Shown in pieces: positions 38,051 through 48,297 of a DNA stretch of 64,000 nt (position 1 is its first letter; every line of letters begins with the position of its first letter). The stretch comes from Mameliella sp. MMSF_3455 (GTDB lineage: Bacteria > Pseudomonadota > Alphaproteobacteria > Rhodobacterales > Rhodobacteraceae): the NCBI RefSeq assembly GCF_030733205.1, contig NZ_JASHJL010000011.1, positions 79,960 through 143,959 on the forward strand. The letters are read 5' to 3'. The translations under genes were made by a program, and so were the position numbers. The notes beneath the pieces are model-generated. The model was not told the DNA's origin. It saw nothing but the letters and a program-made list of their open reading frames with translations, and made no database searches.

Positions 38051-38286
38051 AATCAAACCACCCCACAAAATTCTTATGACGACAAGTAGTTGTTCCCCCT
38101 ATGGGGGTAACGCTGTGTGTTGGTCATATGGCAAACATTGACCAGCGTGAAACTGCCTGGCGAAAGCTGGCAAACACGTCACCGCTGCGACGTGAATTGA
38201 TCGTAACAGACACCTTCTATTGTGTACGCCGCCGCCCCGTGCCCCAAGGGGCAATCAGTCTCGGACCAGCGACAGGGACGGCAAGG

Positions 38287-39744
38287 ATGCCCCAATCGGT
38301 TTCGCAGTACATCTTTGGCAATTCACTGGTGAACTACACCGACACCGGCGCAGTCCATGCCAATGTGCCGATCTGGATGGATCTTTTCGCGGATACTGCG
38401 GGGCTCGCCTATGCCGTCTCGGGCAGTTACGGATTTCTGCGGAATTTCGCGGATTGGCCAGAACCTTATGATCAGTGGGGATTTCCCGGGGTCGCGGGGG
38501 CATGGGGATCTGACCAGATCGCTTTTGCCGATGCCGTCTTCGACATGATCCTGATCACACCGGCGAATTTCATACAGGACCTTTCCCCGGATACGGACTA
38601 TGGCGGCGACACCCGTTCCCCCTTCGACGCGGTGATCGACCTGGTCGACGGGATGCTTGCAGATCATCCCGCAGCACAGTTGCTGATCTACGAAGGCTGG
38701 GCCGACATGGGCCCTTATGCCCCGGAGTTCCCGATTTCGACCGACGCGCTGACTCAATATCACGCCTACAACATGGGCGCCTATCACGACTGGTTTCTCG
38801 ATCTCGTGGATATGGTGAACAGCGCACGGCCCACCGCCGATCTGGCGCTCTTGCCCGTGGGCTCGATCCTGTCGGACCTCATGACAGGCGTTCTGTCATC
38901 TGTGCCCGCAACGGCCTTTTATGTCGACAACGCGCCGCACGGGACGGACACCACCTATTTCCTTGCGGCGATGATCACTTTCCAGGCCAGCTATGGACAA
39001 TTGCCGCTTTTGCCCGCGACGCTGCCTGTTGCTGTTCACCCCGATGTCCTTGCCAATTTCGACGCGATCAACGCGCAGATCGAATTGGCACTGGAAAATG
39101 CAGGTTTTGACGTGTTGGCCCCGGCCCCGGACTCCCCCGGGTACTATGACGCCGAGTACTTTGTTCTGGCCGAGGGTATAACCGACCTGGACGAGGTGGA
39201 CTTCAACACACCCGATGCCGTGGCCACACGGATCATGATCGATTTCCTTGACGAAACCGGCCCGATCTGGCCAGTGGGACCAGAAGATCACATGGCCGCA
39301 CGCTATACACGCACCGTGGAAAGCCCCGATGGCGGGATTTATGGCCTGCGCCTGACGGCCGATGACACCGCCCGCGTCTACGTCGATGGCACACTGGTGC
39401 TGGACAGCGCCGACGCCGAACGCAACGATCCCATCATTGCCGAGGTCAACCTGACCCCAGGCACGCACTTGGTCGAGATTCGCTATATGGACATCGCGCA
39501 AGAGGCCTCGCTCGAGGTCGCATGGGACTATCGCCGCCCCTTGCCAGAGGTCACGGATCCCCTGCCTCCGCAAGAGCCGATCCCGACGGACCGAGACAGC
39601 CTGGAACCCGGGTTGATCGATCCCGAACTGGTCCCACCGCCCGACAGCGGCACGCCGTACCTCTTTGCGCAAAGCTTTGACCCGCCTGACCCGGAGCCGG
39701 AACCGCTGGCGGCCGACGCCTTCGTCTTTGATCTGGCATATTGA
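38287..39744 (+). CDS. SGNH-hydrolase-like protein with C-terminal PA14-like domain
   Basis: About 485 residues, no signal peptide or membrane span. The N-terminus MPQSVSQYIFGNSLVNY looks like block I of SGNH hydrolases with Asn in place of Asp (GNSL for GDSL), and VDNAPHGTDTTYF resembles the closing Asp/His block. Residues from about 380 (MAARYTRTVESPDGGIYGLRLTADDTARVYVDG, in two strands) to LVEIRYMDIAQEASLEVAWDY look like a PA14 carbohydrate-binding domain. A Pro-rich acidic tail follows. I prefer ATG 38287; upstream in-frame ATGs at 38101 and 38128 add residues without family character. It may act on an acylated glycan; the reaction is inferred. Confidence 0.6.
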   Translation: MPQSVSQYIFGNSLVNYTDTGAVHANVPIWMDLFADTAGLAYAVSGSYGFLRNFADWPEPYDQWGFPGVAGAWGSDQIAFADAVFDMILITPANFIQDLSPDTDYGGDTRSPFDAVIDLVDGMLADHPAAQLLIYEGWADMGPYAPEFPISTDALTQYHAYNMGAYHDWFLDLVDMVNSARPTADLALLPVGSILSDLMTGVLSSVPATAFYVDNAPHGTDTTYFLAAMITFQASYGQLPLLPATLPVAVHPDVLANFDAINAQIELALENAGFDVLAPAPDSPGYYDAEYFVLAEGITDLDEVDFNTPDAVATRIMIDFLDETGPIWPVGPEDHMAARYTRTVESPDGGIYGLRLTADDTARVYVDGTLVLDSADAERNDPIIAEVNLTPGTHLVEIRYMDIAQEASLEVAWDYRRPLPEVTDPLPPQEPIPTDRDSLEPGLIDPELVPPPDSGTPYLFAQSFDPPDPEPEPLAADAFVFDLAY

Positions 39745-39816
39745 GAGGCCACGCGGCAATTTGCTCTCCACCTTCGTCAACCCGCTTGATAAGACGACCG
39801 AAACGAGGGGGAAGCG

Positions 39817-40893
39817 ATGACCGGTGTCCTGGCAAGCCAGCAGATCGAAAAGTTGATCGCAAGCGGTGCGATCCGAGCGGAGGCCCCCTTTGTTGACGGC
39901 CAGGTGCAACCCGCCAGTCTTGACTTGCGGCTGGGCAACGTCGCCTACAGGGTGCGTGCGTCTTTCCTGGCAGGCGAAGGGCGCAGCGTCGCCGCCCGCA
40001 TCGACGAATTCGAGATGCACAGGATCGATCTTGGCCAAGGCGCGGTGCTCGAAAAAGGCTGTGTCTACCTCGTCCCCCTGATGGAAAGCGTGACCCTTCC
40101 GGACGATGTCCAGGCGATCGCCAATGCCAAGAGTTCGACCGGGCGGCTGGACCTTCTGACCCGCGTCATCACGGACGGCGGCATCGAATTCGACCGTATC
40201 GCCACCGGCTACGACGGCCCGCTTTTCGCCGAAATCTGCCCGCGCTCCTTTTCCGTCCTCGTGCGGCCCGGAATGCGCCTGAACCAGATCCGGTTCCGCC
40301 GGGGACGGTCGGTCCTGACGGATGCGGAACTGCAGACCTTGCACGTCGAACAAACACTTGTCGGTGGCGGGCCGGCGGTGATCTCCGAAGGTCTCGGCTT
40401 TTCGGTGGACCTGCAACCGGGGGAAAGCGGGCTGGTTGGCTATCGCGCGCGGCCTCATACCGGGGTGATCGACCTCGACCGGATCGGTGCCTATGACCCG
40501 ATGGAATTCTGGGACGAATTGCGCAGCGACAGCGAACAACTGATCCTGGATCCCGGGGCCTTTTACATCCTCGTCAGCCGCGAAGCCGTCCACATTCCGC
40601 CCGGCTATGCCGCTGAAATGGCGCCCTACCTGGCGATGGTGGGCGAATTCCGCGTCCATTACGCGGGGTTCTTCGATCCGGGGTTTGGCCATGCGGCCGC
40701 CGGTGGTGCGGGTGCGCGCGGTGTCCTCGAGGTGCGCTGTCACGAGGCGCCCTTCGTTCTTGAACATGGGCAGATCGTCGGACGGCTCGTCTATGAGCGC
40801 ATGTCACAGGTGCCGGGGCAGCTATACGGTGCGGGCATCGCCTCGAACTACCAGGGCCAGGGGTTGAAACTCAGCAAGCATTTCCGGGCGTGA
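39817..40893 (+). CDS. dcd: 2'-deoxycytidine 5'-triphosphate deaminase, double-length form
   Basis: A 358-residue protein made of two Dcd/dUTPase-like halves. The first half has QVQPASLDLRLGNVAYRVR and ANAKSSTGRLDLLTRVITDGG; the second has GYAAEMAPYLAMVGEFRVHYAGFFDPGFGH, of which AGFFDPGFG is the classic Dcd motif. Single-domain Dcd is about 190 residues, so this is a tandem version common in alphaproteobacteria. It turns dCTP into dUTP for dTTP synthesis. The 224 bases that follow hold no convincing gene. Confidence 0.85.
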   Translation: MTGVLASQQIEKLIASGAIRAEAPFVDGQVQPASLDLRLGNVAYRVRASFLAGEGRSVAARIDEFEMHRIDLGQGAVLEKGCVYLVPLMESVTLPDDVQAIANAKSSTGRLDLLTRVITDGGIEFDRIATGYDGPLFAEICPRSFSVLVRPGMRLNQIRFRRGRSVLTDAELQTLHVEQTLVGGGPAVISEGLGFSVDLQPGESGLVGYRARPHTGVIDLDRIGAYDPMEFWDELRSDSEQLILDPGAFYILVSREAVHIPPGYAAEMAPYLAMVGEFRVHYAGFFDPGFGHAAAGGAGARGVLEVRCHEAPFVLEHGQIVGRLVYERMSQVPGQLYGAGIASNYQGQGLKLSKHFRA

Positions 40894-41117
40894 CGCGCAC
40901 CGTCTGGAACCGGCGGACCTGGCGCGTGGCGCATTTCACCTGATTGCCCCTGAAGGCCGCCCGCTTCGGCGCGATCGTTCCCCGCGTCATTGCCCTTGGT
41001 CACCAGAATGGGCAGCACCTTGCGAAAGCACAATCTTGACCGGCTGATGCGCGGTCATGTCCTGGACCTGTCGGATTTCAGTCAACGCTAGCTTGGGATT
41101 GCGCCGATTTGCAGGCG

Positions 41118-41804
41118 TCAGTCCTCGAACAACTCGCTCTGGCCCTCCTCCATGCCTTCCTCTGCATCAACGTCGCCTTCGCCAGCCTGAGGGGCACCCA
41201 AGGGCGAGGGACGGCTTTCCAGCAGGCCGGCGGCGCGCAGATCGGCCAGACCCGGCAGGTCGCGGGCGGACTCCAGCCCGAAATGATCCAGGAACTCCTG
41301 CGTCACGACGAATGTCACCGGTCGCCCCGGCGTCATCCGACGACGACCGAACCGGATCCACTCCATCTCCAGCAGTTGGTCAACGGTGCCCCGGCTGACG
41401 GATACGCCACGGATCTCTTCGATCTCGGCACGGGTCACCGGCTGGTGATAGGCGATGATGGCCAGCGTCTCGATCGCGGCGCGGCTCAGCTTGCGGGTTT
41501 CAACCGTCTCGCGCTGCATCAAGAACCCCAGATCCGGCGCGGTGCGGATTGCCCAGGCATCGCCGACGCGAACCACGCGCACCCCCCGTCCCTCGTACCG
41601 CTTGCGCAGGTGAACCAGCGCCTCTGCGGCATCGCAACCATGCGGCATACGTTCATTCAACTCCCTGACGGTGACGGGTTCCGTGCTGGCAAAAAGGATC
41701 GCCTCGACCATGCGTTCCTGTTCGCCCATGACCGGGGCCTCGAACAGGCTTTCGCGCGGGGCGCCCTCTTCTCCGGGCGTGATCTCGGGCGTGTCACTCA
41801 TCAC
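41118..41804 (-). CDS. scpB: SMC-ScpA-ScpB complex subunit ScpB
   Basis: A 228-residue protein with two winged-helix domains (about residues 30-105 and 110-190), seen in MVEAILFASTEPVTVRELNERM and ETLAIIAYHQPVTRAEIEEIRGVSVS. ScpB binds ScpA and with SMC forms the bacterial condensin that organises and separates chromosomes. The tail is acidic. Its start lies 11 bases inside the end of scpA, so the two are coupled. Confidence 0.93.
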   Translation of the reverse strand: MMSDTPEITPGEEGAPRESLFEAPVMGEQERMVEAILFASTEPVTVRELNERMPHGCDAAEALVHLRKRYEGRGVRVVRVGDAWAIRTAPDLGFLMQRETVETRKLSRAAIETLAIIAYHQPVTRAEIEEIRGVSVSRGTVDQLLEMEWIRFGRRRMTPGRPVTFVVTQEFLDHFGLESARDLPGLADLRAAGLLESRPSPLGAPQAGEGDVDAEEGMEEGQSELFED

Positions 41805-42591
41805 GCGACTCCTTGCGGCGCAGCAGAATGGGCTCGAACGTCCCGGACTGTTTCAACTCTGCCTTGCCCTCTTTGACAAGCTCAAGCGACGCGGCAAAAG
41901 TCGCCGCCGTGGCCGAACGCCAACGCACCGGATCCTCTCCCCAGCCGTCGGGGAGGTAGCTCTGGATGTCGGTCCATTGCCCTGCAAAGCCGATCATCCC
42001 GCGCATGCGGTCCAGCGCCTGTTCCATCGTGAAAACCTTGTCCCGGTCCATGACGAAAGGACGAAACTCGTCGCGGGTCCGGATCCGGGCATAGCCCTGC
42101 ATCAGGTCCAGAAGCGTGGCCGTGTACTTCACCTGCCGCACCTGTTCCATCTTTTCCGGCAGGCCCCGGGCAAAGAAATCCCGCCCAAGCTGATCCCGCG
42201 CCATCAGCCGCGCAGCGGCATCCCGCATCGCCTGCAGGCGCTCCAACTGGAACGCAAGGTGCGCGGCCAGGTCTTCGCCCGAGGGGCCTTCTTCGGTCGG
42301 GTCAGGCGGAAGCAGAAGACGCGATTTCAGGAAGGCCAGCCAGGCTGCCATGACCAGGTAATCCGCCGCCAGTTCGATCCTGAGCGCTTTGGCTTTTTCG
42401 ACGAAGGACAGGTACTGCTGGGCCAGCTGAAGGATAGAGATCCTCCGCAGATCCACCTTTTGCGACCGCGCCATGTTCAACAGCAGGTCAAGTGGCCCCT
42501 CGAACCCGTCGACATCGACAACCAAAGCCTCGGCCGCAAGGCGTTCCGAGACGGACAGCTGGACAAGATCGGGAGTGTCGGGATCGCTCAT
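41794..42591 (-). CDS. scpA: SMC-ScpA-ScpB complex subunit ScpA
   Basis: A 265-residue kleisin. The N-terminal SMC-neck binding part reads VDGFEGPLDLLLNMARSQKVDL with QYLSFVEKAKALRIELAADYLVMAAWLAFLKSRLLL following in helices, and the C-terminal winged helix ends in ATAATFAASLELVKEGKAEL. It bridges SMC heads in condensin. The ATG overlaps the nagZ stop codon (ATGA). Confidence 0.93.
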   Translation of the reverse strand: MSDPDTPDLVQLSVSERLAAEALVVDVDGFEGPLDLLLNMARSQKVDLRRISILQLAQQYLSFVEKAKALRIELAADYLVMAAWLAFLKSRLLLPPDPTEEGPSGEDLAAHLAFQLERLQAMRDAAARLMARDQLGRDFFARGLPEKMEQVRQVKYTATLLDLMQGYARIRTRDEFRPFVMDRDKVFTMEQALDRMRGMIGFAGQWTDIQSYLPDGWGEDPVRWRSATAATFAASLELVKEGKAELKQSGTFEPILLRRKESRDE

Positions 42592-43598
42592 GCGGGATCG
42601 GGGCGCAGGTCCTGGACAAAGAAGGCGTCAGCCTCGGCGCACAGCCCGTCGATGTCAACCGGCTGGGGCGCCGTGCGCGCGGCCAGAGCCCGCTCTGCGC
42701 GCCTTTGCGCCAACCTATCCATGCTGCCGACGGCCGCACACAAGTCACGCATCTCTGACAAGTCGCCGTTGCAGTGCAGGATCACGTCACAACCGGCCGC
42801 GCGCGCGGCACGCCCCCTTTCAGCGACGCTGCCCGAAAGGGCTTGCATCGAGATGTCATCGGTCATCAACAAGCCGTCAAAGCCGATTTCCTCCCGGATC
42901 AGCCGGATCATGACAGGTGACTGCGTGGCCGGGCTCTTGTCGATATCCTCAAAGACAAGATGCGCGGTCATGCCCATCGGTAGGTCGGCAAAGGCCGAGA
43001 ATGTGGCAAAGTCCTCGTCCGACAGGACGGGTTTCGGCGTGGACACGCGCGGCAGATCCAGATGACTGTCCAACGTGCCGCGCCCGTGTCCGGGCATGTG
43101 TTTCATCACGGGCAGCACACCACCCTGCCGGCATCCCGCCACCAAGGCGCGCCCGTTGCGGATCACGCTGTCACGGTCAGTGCCATAGCAGCGATTGCGC
43201 AAGACGGCATGAGTGTCGGGACGGGCTATATCCAGCGTCGGAACACAGTTCCCGTCAATCCCCAGAGCCCGAAGTTCATGCGCGATCAAACGCCCCCGGA
43301 CGAAGAACCGGCGCTCGGCATTCTCGGCGCCGGCATCCTCCAGCGGCGGTGCCCATGTCCGCGCCAGTGGCGGGCGCAGGCGCTGAACGCGGCCTCCTTC
43401 CTGATCGATGAAAACCGGGGCGTCGTGTCCTGCGGCGGCGCGCAATCCATCGCACAATGCCCGGATCTGGTCGGCGTTCTGAAGGTTCCGGTCAAAAAGG
43501 ATAAAGCCGATGGGGCGCATCTCGGAAAAGAGAGCAATCTCTTCATCCGAGAGAACCGGACCGGCGCAGCCCAGGATGACCGCGCCGAAGCAGCTCAT
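42588..43598 (-). CDS. nagZ: Beta-N-acetylhexosaminidase
   Basis: A 336-residue family 3 glycoside hydrolase that removes N-acetylglucosamine from anhydro-muropeptides during cell wall recycling. Typical segments are PVFIDQEGGRVQRLRPP, the flexible catalytic loop KHMPGHGRGTLDSHLDLP, and the nucleophile Asp in DGLLMTDDISMQALSG. ATG at 43598 overlaps the stop of the SPOR gene; longer in-frame forms are rejected. It lies in the conserved SPOR-nagZ-scpA-scpB order. Confidence 0.94.
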   Translation of the reverse strand: MSCFGAVILGCAGPVLSDEEIALFSEMRPIGFILFDRNLQNADQIRALCDGLRAAAGHDAPVFIDQEGGRVQRLRPPLARTWAPPLEDAGAENAERRFFVRGRLIAHELRALGIDGNCVPTLDIARPDTHAVLRNRCYGTDRDSVIRNGRALVAGCRQGGVLPVMKHMPGHGRGTLDSHLDLPRVSTPKPVLSDEDFATFSAFADLPMGMTAHLVFEDIDKSPATQSPVMIRLIREEIGFDGLLMTDDISMQALSGSVAERGRAARAAGCDVILHCNGDLSEMRDLCAAVGSMDRLAQRRAERALAARTAPQPVDIDGLCAEADAFFVQDLRPDPA

Positions 43599-44587
43599 CT
43601 GGTGACCACCGGGATGCAATCCACTTTCTGCGCGACGAAGGCGGCGCAGAAACGGCGGGCATCCGAGAGGTCCTCGAACCCATGCGCGCGCAACCGGTAG
43701 AATGTACGCCCGCCGGACGAGGCTTTCTGGATCACGCGATCCTTGCCGGCAAGATAATCGCCAAAGCGACCATCCAGCCGCTCCCATTCGCTGCGCGCGG
43801 TTTCCGGGCTGTCAAAGGCACCGATCTGCACGAGGCGCGTGCCAGCCGACAGCGTGGCCGGGTCAATCTCGTTCACGGGTTTGGAGGTGTCCCATTCGAC
43901 GGCAGCGCCGGGGGCCGCGGCCACCCGAACCGTCGCCGACAGCCCCGCGGGCCGCAGTCGCGGACGCAGGGACCGGGCAAGCCCCGGACCGGTATACCGC
44001 TCGGGCTTGGCCTGATCCGGCAAAGCCGTCGCCAGAGCCGTCACAACCTCGGCCTCCGTGCCCTCGGGCAGCGGGCTGAGCGGCTTGGACTTGGCGGCGA
44101 TCTCGTCCGCAAGGGCGGCAAAGGGCCCGGTATCCTTGGGGTCCGCGCTTTCAGGGATCGGTGCCCCCTCGGGCTGCAGTGCGATCACCTCGGCGTTGCG
44201 CGCCATTGCCGGTTTGGGATCGATGGGCTTGTCCGGCGTCAGCACGCCAAGGGCCACGTCATCGGCCTGCAGGCCGGCCGGACGCGGCGCAAGGGTCAGG
44301 CGATCCGCGGGGTCGGCGGCGGCGCCGCTGCCCGCAACGGCGTTGACCGCCAGCCCCTGGTGATCGGCCAGCAGACCGCCCGGATCCTTGGGGGCTTCGC
44401 GCATCGGGCCCGACATGGCTTGAACGATGGGGACACCGGAAACATCCCGCGCCACCACACGATATCCCCAGACCGCGATCCCGGCGATCAGCGCAAGCGA
44501 CACAGCCGCCCCGGCCCAATTCGCGACCGAGGCCATTTTTACCGTAGCCGGGGCCGCCGGGGCCCCATCATATGTGAAATCCGCCAT
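43595..44587 (-). CDS. SPOR domain protein
   Basis: A 330-residue bitopic membrane protein. One span lies at about residues 24-46 (NWAGAAVSLALIAGIAVWGYRVV). A long Pro/Ala/Asp-rich periplasmic stretch of 200 residues follows, then a C-terminal SPOR domain (about 250-328) beginning RLVQIGAFDSPETARSEWERL and ending VAQKVDCIPV. SPOR domains bind denuded peptidoglycan at division sites, which fits its neighbour nagZ. It begins 80 bases after argS. Confidence 0.88.
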   Translation of the reverse strand: MADFTYDGAPAAPATVKMASVANWAGAAVSLALIAGIAVWGYRVVARDVSGVPIVQAMSGPMREAPKDPGGLLADHQGLAVNAVAGSGAAADPADRLTLAPRPAGLQADDVALGVLTPDKPIDPKPAMARNAEVIALQPEGAPIPESADPKDTGPFAALADEIAAKSKPLSPLPEGTEAEVVTALATALPDQAKPERYTGPGLARSLRPRLRPAGLSATVRVAAAPGAAVEWDTSKPVNEIDPATLSAGTRLVQIGAFDSPETARSEWERLDGRFGDYLAGKDRVIQKASSGGRTFYRLRAHGFEDLSDARRFCAAFVAQKVDCIPVVTR

Positions 44588-44667
44588 CTCTGCCTCTTGT
44601 CCCCGGGCGGTGCATCGCCGCCCGAATGCCTTGACTGCTCGAACAGCCCCGGCAGAGGCGCGTTTTG

Positions 44668-46410
44668 TCAGCGCATTTCTTCTACCGGGGTCACGCCCAA
44701 GATACCAAGACCGGCGGAAATCACAACCGCGGTCGCCCGTGCCAGCGCGATTTTCGACTGTGTTGCAGCCGGGTCATCCTGCAGGAAACGCAACTCGGGC
44801 GCGTCGTTGCCCCGGTTCCAGAGCCCGTGCAAGTCGGCGGCCAGTTCGCCCAGGTACGTCGCGATCCGGTGCGGTTCCTGCGTCCGGGCGGCGATTTCCA
44901 CCAGGCGCGGCCATTCAGCCAGCTTGGTCGCCAGTGACAGTTCCGATGCATGGGTCATGCCCGACAGGTCGGCCCCGGCCAGTGCCGCATCGCTGACGTC
45001 AACGCCATCCTCTGTCGCCTTGCGCAGGACCGAACAGATCCGCGCATGGGCATACTGGACATAAAACACCGGGTTTTCCTTGGACTGTTCGACCACCTTG
45101 TCGAAATCGAAATCCAGCGCCTGGTCGCTCTTGCGGGTCAGCATGTGGAACCGCGCCACGTCCGGACCCACCATTTCCACGAGGTCACGCAGGGTGATGA
45201 AGGTCCCTGCCCGCTTGGACATCTTGAAGGGCTCGCCGTTCTTGAACAGCTTGACCAGCTGGATCAGCTTGATCTCCAGCGGCACCTTGCCGTCGGACAG
45301 GGCCGAAACGGCGGCCTTCATCCGCTTGACGTAGCCACCGTGATCGGCGCCGAAGATGTCGATCAACAGGTCGAAACCCCGGCTCACCTTGTCATAGTGA
45401 TAGGCGATGTCGGGCGCGAAATAGGTCCAGCTGCCGTCGGATTTCATGATCGGCCGGTCCACGTCGTCGCCGTGGTCGGTGGACTTGAACAGGGTCTGCT
45501 CGCGCGGCTCCCAGTCCTCGGGTTTCTTGCCCTTGGGCGGTTCCAGCACGCCGCGATAGATCAGCCCCTTGTCCTTCAGGCTGTCGATGGCCGCCTCGAT
45601 CTTGCCCGTACCGTAGAGCGACTTCTCGGAAAAGAAGTGGTCCATCTGCACGCCCAGCATGCCCAGATCGGCCTGGATCACCTGCATCATCGCGTCGGTG
45701 GCGAACTCGCGCACCTCGGCCAGCCAGACCTCTTCGGGCTGGTCGATATAGGCCTCGCCCACCTTGGATTTAAGCGCCTCGCCTACCTCGACGAGGTAAT
45801 CGCCCGGATAGGTGCCATCGGGGAATTCGACCTCGTGGCCATGCGCCTCGAGGTAGCGCAGGTAGACGGACCGCGCGAGAACGTCGACCTGTGCGCCGCC
45901 GTCGTTGATGTAGTATTCGCGGGTCACGTCATAACCGGCATAGGCCAGCAGAGAGGCCAGCGCGTCGCCCACGATGGCACCCCGCGCGTGGCCCACATGC
46001 ATCGGTCCCGTGGGGTTGGCCGAGACATATTCGACGTTCACCTTCTTGCCCTGTCCGAAATCGGACCGGCCATAGGCGGTGCCTTCCTTCAGGATGCGGC
46101 CCGGCAGCGCCTGCCAGACAGAGGGGGCCAGCCGCAGGTTCAGGAACCCCGGCCCGGCCACCTCGGCGCTGGCGATCCGGTCGTCGATGCGCAGTTTCGC
46201 GGCCAGTGCCTCGGCGATGTCGCGCGGCTTGGCATTGGCGGGTTTGGCCAGCACCATGGCGGCATTTGTCGCCATGTCGCCGTGCAGCGGATCGCGCGGC
46301 GGCTCGGTGGTCACGGGATCGGTGTTCAGCCCGTCGGGCAGCGTACCTTCGGACTGGCAGGCGGCGATGGCATCCAGCACGAGGCTGCGAATATCGGAAA
46401 ACAGGTTCAT
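44668..46410 (-). CDS. argS: Arginyl-tRNA synthetase
   Basis: A 580-residue class I synthetase. The HIGH-type motif is [16 protein letters not shown], the KMSKS-type loop is [19 protein letters not shown], and the N-terminal Arg-tRNA domain starts [15 protein letters not shown]. The C-terminal DALR anticodon domain contains [16 protein letters not shown]. Length is standard. In relatives dgt usually lies directly upstream; here an antiporter gene separates them. Confidence 0.97.
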   Translation of the reverse strand: MNLFSDIRSLVLDAIAACQSEGTLPDGLNTDPVTTEPPRDPLHGDMATNAAMVLAKPANAKPRDIAEALAAKLRIDDRIASAEVAGPGFLNLRLAPSVWQALPGRILKEGTAYGRSDFGQGKKVNVEYVSANPTGPMHVGHARGAIVGDALASLLAYAGYDVTREYYINDGGAQVDVLARSVYLRYLEAHGHEVEFPDGTYPGDYLVEVGEALKSKVGEAYIDQPEEVWLAEVREFATDAMMQVIQADLGMLGVQMDHFFSEKSLYGTGKIEAAIDSLKDKGLIYRGVLEPPKGKKPEDWEPREQTLFKSTDHGDDVDRPIMKSDGSWTYFAPDIAYHYDKVSRGFDLLIDIFGADHGGYVKRMKAAVSALSDGKVPLEIKLIQLVKLFKNGEPFKMSKRAGTFITLRDLVEMVGPDVARFHMLTRKSDQALDFDFDKVVEQSKENPVFYVQYAHARICSVLRKATEDGVDVSDAALAGADLSGMTHASELSLATKLAEWPRLVEIAARTQEPHRIATYLGELAADLHGLWNRGNDAPELRFLQDDPAATQSKIALARATAVVISAGLGILGVTPVEEMR

Positions 46411-46458
46411 GTAAGCGGCTCCAATGTTGGCCGGTCTCTATCACTTTGGAGGGTGGCG

Positions 46459-48297
46459 TCAAACGTCCTCGGCGGCGGCCTCGGGCGCCTGCCGTTCCGC
46501 ACGTTTCGGCAGTCGGGCAAGAAGGCGCGTGCCCGGTGCGCCGCGCAGTTCATCCTCGGGTCCCAGGAGGCGCAGCGTACCCCCCGGCCCAAGCTCGGCC
46601 ATGGGTACTGCTTCGGGTTGGGCCGCGCGCCAGTCCGCTGCGGTGAACTCCTCGGTCAGCTTGGTGACGCGGAACTCGCACCCGCCCGCAATGGCGGCAT
46701 TGGCCTCGAAATAGGTTTCGTTGGCGCCGAATGCCTGCCCACCCAGCGTGGCCGGCAGGGAATGCCGGCTGGAGGTTTCGCGCACGCGCTTGACCTGAAA
46801 GACATTCTCGCGGCCGAATTCCGGCGCCAGGTCGGTCGCCACCAGCGTGTTATAGGCGTCGTTGTCGCTGGCGCAGATGAGTTTTTCATAGGCCACCAGG
46901 TCGACCCGATCTTCTGCCGCCTCCGAGAGGATGTCTCCGTAGAAGGTGTCCAAACCTGCCTCACGCGCGCTGCGAAGATGGGCGTTGTTGGGATCGGCGA
47001 TGATCACGGGCAGATCCATCTTCTTCAAAGCCGCGCCCAGTTCAACGGCCCATTTCGATCCGCCCATGATCAGCACACCCGGCAGGCGCGATGCAGTCAG
47101 CCCCAGCAGGCGCGCCATCGGGGCCAGGGTGAAGCCGTGCAGGACGACCGTTGCCGCCACCAGCGCAAAGGCCAACGGCGCGATCCGTTCTGCATCCGGC
47201 AGGCCAAGCTGCGCCAGCCGCTCCCCGAAAAGCCCGGCCACAGCCACCAACACCACACCGCGCGGCCCGGTGAACGCGACAAGCAGGCGTTCTCGCAAGG
47301 GCACATTGGTAAAGGCCAGCGCCGCGAGCACGGGCAAGGGACGCGCCAGCAGGATCACCGCCAGAACGAAGGCTCCGGCCCGCCAGTCGAGCACCGCCAG
47401 CCGATCAAAGCTCATCCCCGCCGCCAGCAGGATGAAGACCCCGGAGACCAGCAAAACGGTGGCATGTTCCTTGAAGCGGTAGATCTCCGCGAAACTGGGC
47501 AATTTCGCGTTGGCAATCCAGAGGCCCATGATCGTCACGGCCAGCAGGCCGGATTCATGCAGGACATGATCGGCCAGTGCAAAGACCGCAAGCAGCACGA
47601 CGAACAGAACCGGCACCTTCATGTACTCGGGCACCAAGGCTTGGCGAAACGCGCGCACCACGCTCCAGCCAGCGGCCAGGCCCAGCACCGTGGCGATGGC
47701 AACGCCCATGCCGATCTCGATCATCGCATGGCCTGCGCTGGTCGCAGTGCGCAGCACCATGACGACCTCGAAGGCAAGCACCGCGGCCAGCGCTCCGACG
47801 GGATCGTTGACGATGGCCTCCCACTGCATCAGCGCGGCGGGGCGGCGCTGCAACCGCGCCTGGCGCAACAGCGGCGCGATCACGGTCGGCCCCGTGACGA
47901 TCATGATACCGCCAAAGACGGCCGAGGACTCCCAGCTGAGGCCGGCGACGAAATGCAGGGCCGCGGCAGATGCGATCCAGCCCAGCGGCGCGCCGATCAG
48001 CACCAGCCGCCGCACCCCCTTGGCCGCGTCCGACAGGCGGTGCAGGTCAAGCGTCAGACCGCCTTCGAACAGGATGATGGCCACCGCCACCGCGATCATC
48101 GGTTGCAACATGTCGCCGAACTGTGCCGCCGGATCCAATACACCGGTCACCGGACCGATGATCAGCCCCGCGACCAGCATCAGGACGATGGCGGGCAGGC
48201 GCAGCCGCCAGGCCAGCCACTGGCTGCCGACCCCAAGCGCCCCAACCAGCCCGAAGGCCAGGACGGGATCCAACCCGCCCGTTTCCGCAACTGCCAT
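46459..48297 (-). CDS. CPA-type cation:proton antiporter with TrkA-N domain
   Basis: A 612-residue inner membrane protein with about twelve spans followed by a cytoplasmic regulatory part. The transport domain shows IVLMLVAGLIIGPVTG, AVAIILFEGGLTLDL and QWEAIVNDPVGALAAVLAFE, where the ND pair is typical of Na+/H+ exchangers. From about residue 405 (GVLIMGGSKWAVELGAALKKM) a Rossmann-type TrkA-N/RCK domain follows, then a TrkA-C-like end. It exchanges Na+ or K+ for protons. It sits between dgt and argS, which are adjacent in many relatives, so it may be a later insertion. Confidence 0.88.
   Translation of the reverse strand: MAVAETGGLDPVLAFGLVGALGVGSQWLAWRLRLPAIVLMLVAGLIIGPVTGVLDPAAQFGDMLQPMIAVAVAIILFEGGLTLDLHRLSDAAKGVRRLVLIGAPLGWIASAAALHFVAGLSWESSAVFGGIMIVTGPTVIAPLLRQARLQRRPAALMQWEAIVNDPVGALAAVLAFEVVMVLRTATSAGHAMIEIGMGVAIATVLGLAAGWSVVRAFRQALVPEYMKVPVLFVVLLAVFALADHVLHESGLLAVTIMGLWIANAKLPSFAEIYRFKEHATVLLVSGVFILLAAGMSFDRLAVLDWRAGAFVLAVILLARPLPVLAALAFTNVPLRERLLVAFTGPRGVVLVAVAGLFGERLAQLGLPDAERIAPLAFALVAATVVLHGFTLAPMARLLGLTASRLPGVLIMGGSKWAVELGAALKKMDLPVIIADPNNAHLRSAREAGLDTFYGDILSEAAEDRVDLVAYEKLICASDNDAYNTLVATDLAPEFGRENVFQVKRVRETSSRHSLPATLGGQAFGANETYFEANAAIAGGCEFRVTKLTEEFTAADWRAAQPEAVPMAELGPGGTLRLLGPEDELRGAPGTRLLARLPKRAERQAPEAAAEDV

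Noticed and set aside
37974..39744. Genomic island integrated at tRNA-Pro
   Set aside because: No integrase, no repeated tRNA 3' end and no shift in base composition follow the tRNA.
40894..41117. Possible small gene on either strand between dcd and scpB
   Set aside because: Short frames such as the one on the minus strand near 40848-41033 lack a ribosome site, overlap dcd and show no domain.
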